Shown: positions 27,854 through 29,442 of the stretch, in pieces
Position numbering within the stretch: the stretch's first letter is position 1
Layout: every line of letters begins with the position of its first letter
NCBI GenBank assembly: GCA_035289805.1
Contig: DATDWC010000065.1
Coordinates: 1-29,442, forward strand
Length of the DNA stretch: 29,442 nucleotides
Source of the DNA: DATDWC01 sp035289805
GTDB lineage: Bacteria; Patescibacteriota; Gracilibacteria; Peribacterales; Peribacteraceae
Direction of reading: 5' to 3'
Translations under genes and position numbers: made by a program
Notes under the pieces: generated by a model
Told to the model about the DNA's origin: nothing
Seen by the model: the letters and a program-made list of their open reading frames with translations, nothing else
Databases searched by the model: none

Positions 27854-29056
27854 CTACGCGCTCCTTAGAGAGCGTGCAATTGTGGCTGCGATGCCACCCT
27901 TCTGCGACCGTCGCAACCCAGTGCGTTCTTCTGTCGTACGGGTAGAAATGTTAAGGAGGATTCCGATCGCAGCGAGTACCGACCAGTGCGAGGAGCCGCC
28001 GTAACTTATAAGCGGGAGCGTGAGTCCGGTGATTGGCATCAGTGCCAAGTTCACAGCAATATTAATGACGCTCTGGAACGCAATCCAGGAGGTGATACCG
28101 GCGGCAACAAGCAGTCCAAAGCGATCCGGTGCACGTTCTGCGATCCTAAAGCCTCGCATGATCAGGATACTGAAGAGTGTGAGGATAATGAGGAGGCGGA
28201 AAAATCCAAGCTCCTCGCCCATCGCAGCAAAGATCATGTCGCTCTGCACCTCTGGCAAGTAGCCGAATTTCTGCACGGATTTTCCGTACCCCTGGCCAAA
28301 CCATCGCCCGCTCCCGACCGCAATCAATGCCTGGTTGATCTGGAATCCGATGGATTCGACGATTGTGGGGTCATCGGGATTAATGAATGCCAGGAACCGC
28401 GAGCGGATGTACCCCTTACTCAAGATGAATGGCATAGAGAGGAGCGCGCTCAATGCTCCGCCAACGACAAGGTGGATGATGTTGCCCCCTGCGACAAAGA
28501 ACATGGATGCTGCAATGGAAGTGAGGACGAGCACCGATCCTAAGTCTGGCTGCAATGCGAGGAGGAACGTGGTGATTGTGAGCAGAATTGCGAAGGGGAA
28601 GAACCCCTGCTCCAGAGTTTGGATCAGCTGCTCGCGCTTCTGGAGCCAGACTGCAAGGTAGAGGATGAGCGCAAGCTTCACGAATTCCGATGGCTGGAGA
28701 GAGAATGGACCCACATCCAGCCAGCTCCGCGAGGTGCCATACTCGGCCCCAAGCCCTGGAATGAAGAGGCAGAGGAGGAGGATGAGACTCACTGCAAAGA
28801 GCGGCAGTGCCAGTTTTTCCCAGAGGTGATAGGGGACTGTGGCGAAGAACGCCATGAGCCCCAAGCCAGTTGCGACGTGCCAGAAGTTGCGCCAGAGATA
28901 GAACGCATTGCTTGGTTCTGTGAGTTCCCCGTTCTGCACGAGCCGCGACGTAATTTGGAAACTTTCGAACACCGAGACGCTCGCAATCATTGCAAGGCCG
29001 AAAATCGAAAGGCCGATCGTAACGCCAAGGAGGAGCGAGTCGTACTTCCGGAACAT
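27854..29056 (-). CDS. ftsW: SEDS-family peptidoglycan glycosyltransferase FtsW
   Basis: 400 aa with about ten membrane helices. Family motifs: SRSWLDVGPFSLQPSEFVKL, ALQPDLGSVLVL (with the functionally important Asp), GSGRWFGQGYGKSVQK, LPEVQSDMIFAAMGEELGF and PLISYGGSSHWSVL near the C-terminus. It polymerises glycan strands from lipid II with a cognate class B PBP. Being first in the ftsW-murG run supports FtsW over RodA. It starts 24 bp from the divergent lspA gene. TATACT on the minus strand ends 10 nt before its ATG. Confidence 0.93.
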   Translation of the reverse strand: MFRKYDSLLLGVTIGLSIFGLAMIASVSVFESFQITSRLVQNGELTEPSNAFYLWRNFWHVATGLGLMAFFATVPYHLWEKLALPLFAVSLILLLCLFIPGLGAEYGTSRSWLDVGPFSLQPSEFVKLALILYLAVWLQKREQLIQTLEQGFFPFAILLTITTFLLALQPDLGSVLVLTSIAASMFFVAGGNIIHLVVGGALSALLSMPFILSKGYIRSRFLAFINPDDPTIVESIGFQINQALIAVGSGRWFGQGYGKSVQKFGYLPEVQSDMIFAAMGEELGFFRLLIILTLFSILIMRGFRIAERAPDRFGLLVAAGITSWIAFQSVINIAVNLALMPITGLTLPLISYGGSSHWSVLAAIGILLNISTRTTEERTGLRRSQKGGIAATIARSLRSA

Positions 29057-29065
29057 ACGTTGCGG

Positions 29066-29072
29066 TAGTATA
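29066..29072. promoter_or_regulatory. Overlapping divergent -10 boxes of ftsW and lspA
   Basis: The bases TAGTATA contain TAGTAT for lspA (plus, 9 nt before its ATG) and TATACT for ftsW (minus, 10 nt before its ATG). The whole intergenic gap is only 24 bp. Confidence 0.55.
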
Positions 29073-29080
29073 GAGCAATC

Positions 29081-29442
29081 ATGCCAGTTCTCTTTGCAAC
29101 TGTAGCTCTCGCGTTTTCAGCATCATTCTTCTCGACACACCTCATTGATCGATTTCTCACGGAGAGAATTTCTCTCATCGGATCTCTTGTTGGACTCGAG
29201 CGTACGCTGAACGCCGGCATTGCGTTTGGCATCGATCTCCCCGTAGTAGTTCTCCTCATCTTCATTCCCGTTGTCCTCATTCTCCTCTCACTCTTCGCGT
29301 GGAAATCGAGGAGGAATCGAATGATGGCGTTGGGATTCGGGCTCATCATCGGCGGTGCACTCGGGAACATAGTTGATCGCTTCGACGATGGTCACGTGAC
29401 GGATTTTATCCAGATTGGATGGTGGCCGCTCTTCAATATCGC
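29081..29442 (+). CDS. lspA: Lipoprotein signal peptidase LspA (3' end outside window)
   Basis: 120 codons are visible; the gene runs off the window. This aspartyl membrane protease removes signal peptides from prolipoproteins. Family motifs: RTLNAGIAFGI (the NxGxAF box), GGALGNIVDRFDDGHVTDFI with both catalytic Asp residues (VDR and TDF), then GWWPLFNI. Membrane segments at about 2-19, 46-68 and 84-97. The cyclophilin lipoprotein in this window is a potential substrate. The ATG at 29081 has no Shine-Dalgarno. Confidence 0.95.
   Translation, partial: MPVLFATVALAFSASFFSTHLIDRFLTERISLIGSLVGLERTLNAGIAFGIDLPVVVLLIFIPVVLILLSLFAWKSRRNRMMALGFGLIIGGALGNIVDRFDDGHVTDFIQIGWWPLFNI

Noticed and set aside
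26543..27868. Long plus-strand open frame opposite murG and the cyclophilin gene
   Set aside because: Antisense shadow of two recognised genes, no motifs.

Overview
The window looks like a chromosomal segment of a small-genome bacterium, most plausibly a Patescibacteria/CPR lineage (Peregrinibacteria-like). This is inferred from very compact gene packing, genes with a -10 box only 6-10 nt before the ATG and no Shine-Dalgarno, many small lineage-specific proteins, and short palindromic repeats scattered between and inside genes. UGA is used as a stop (murD, the LexA-like gene), so the code is the standard bacterial one. The taxon is an inference; no rRNA is present.

Layout. 1-2660: C-terminal part of a secreted protein overlapping murD. 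2774-3520: two small unknown genes. 3609-7388: dnaE. 7441-8871: two small membrane genes and tsaC. 8906-9554: a tiny ORF and nrdR. 9579-9654: tRNA-Trp. About 9650-17384: a roughly 7.7 kb integrated element. 17404-17603: a broken or mosaic tRNA. 17622-20348: aquaporin-like channel, M23 peptidase and dGTPase-like gene. 20349-20813: non-coding region with tandem and palindromic repeats. 20814-22635 (minus): PQ-loop protein, pgeF and nnrD. 22744-22932: a small ORF. 22944-29056 (minus): ftsW, murG, cyclophilin lipoprotein, gltX, a membrane protein and murB. 29081 to the end: lspA, divergent from ftsW.

Housekeeping logic. Peptidoglycan synthesis and division dominate the backbone (murD, murB, murG, ftsW, pgeF, M23 peptidase, lspA). 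DNA and nucleotide functions (dnaE, nrdR, dGTPase-like) and translation (gltX, tsaC, tRNA-Trp) make up most of the rest.

The most striking region is the tRNA-Trp island. A large serine recombinase sits at its left end, reading into the tRNA. Its cargo is a restriction-modification module. A small XRE (C-protein-like) regulator and an HNH endonuclease read rightward. A LexA-like repressor and two adenine methyltransferases read leftward as a tight operon. The endonuclease and second methyltransferase genes overlap tail to tail. A GIY-YIG protein diverges from the lexA-like gene, and a small membrane protein follows. Three copies of the recombinase attachment core (CTGCCAA) can be found: left junction, an internal inverted copy, and right junction. 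They lie in 78-bp and 102-bp inverted repeats that enclose the recombinase module and the cargo module separately. This geometry could allow each module to invert, and integration exchanges the last codons of the recombinase. I regard this as the best candidate for an undescribed arrangement.

A second theme is palindromic repeats (72/70-bp and 79-bp units, plus shorter ones) that lie in-frame inside murD, gltX and pgeF, or supply the stop codons of gltX and the PQ-loop gene.
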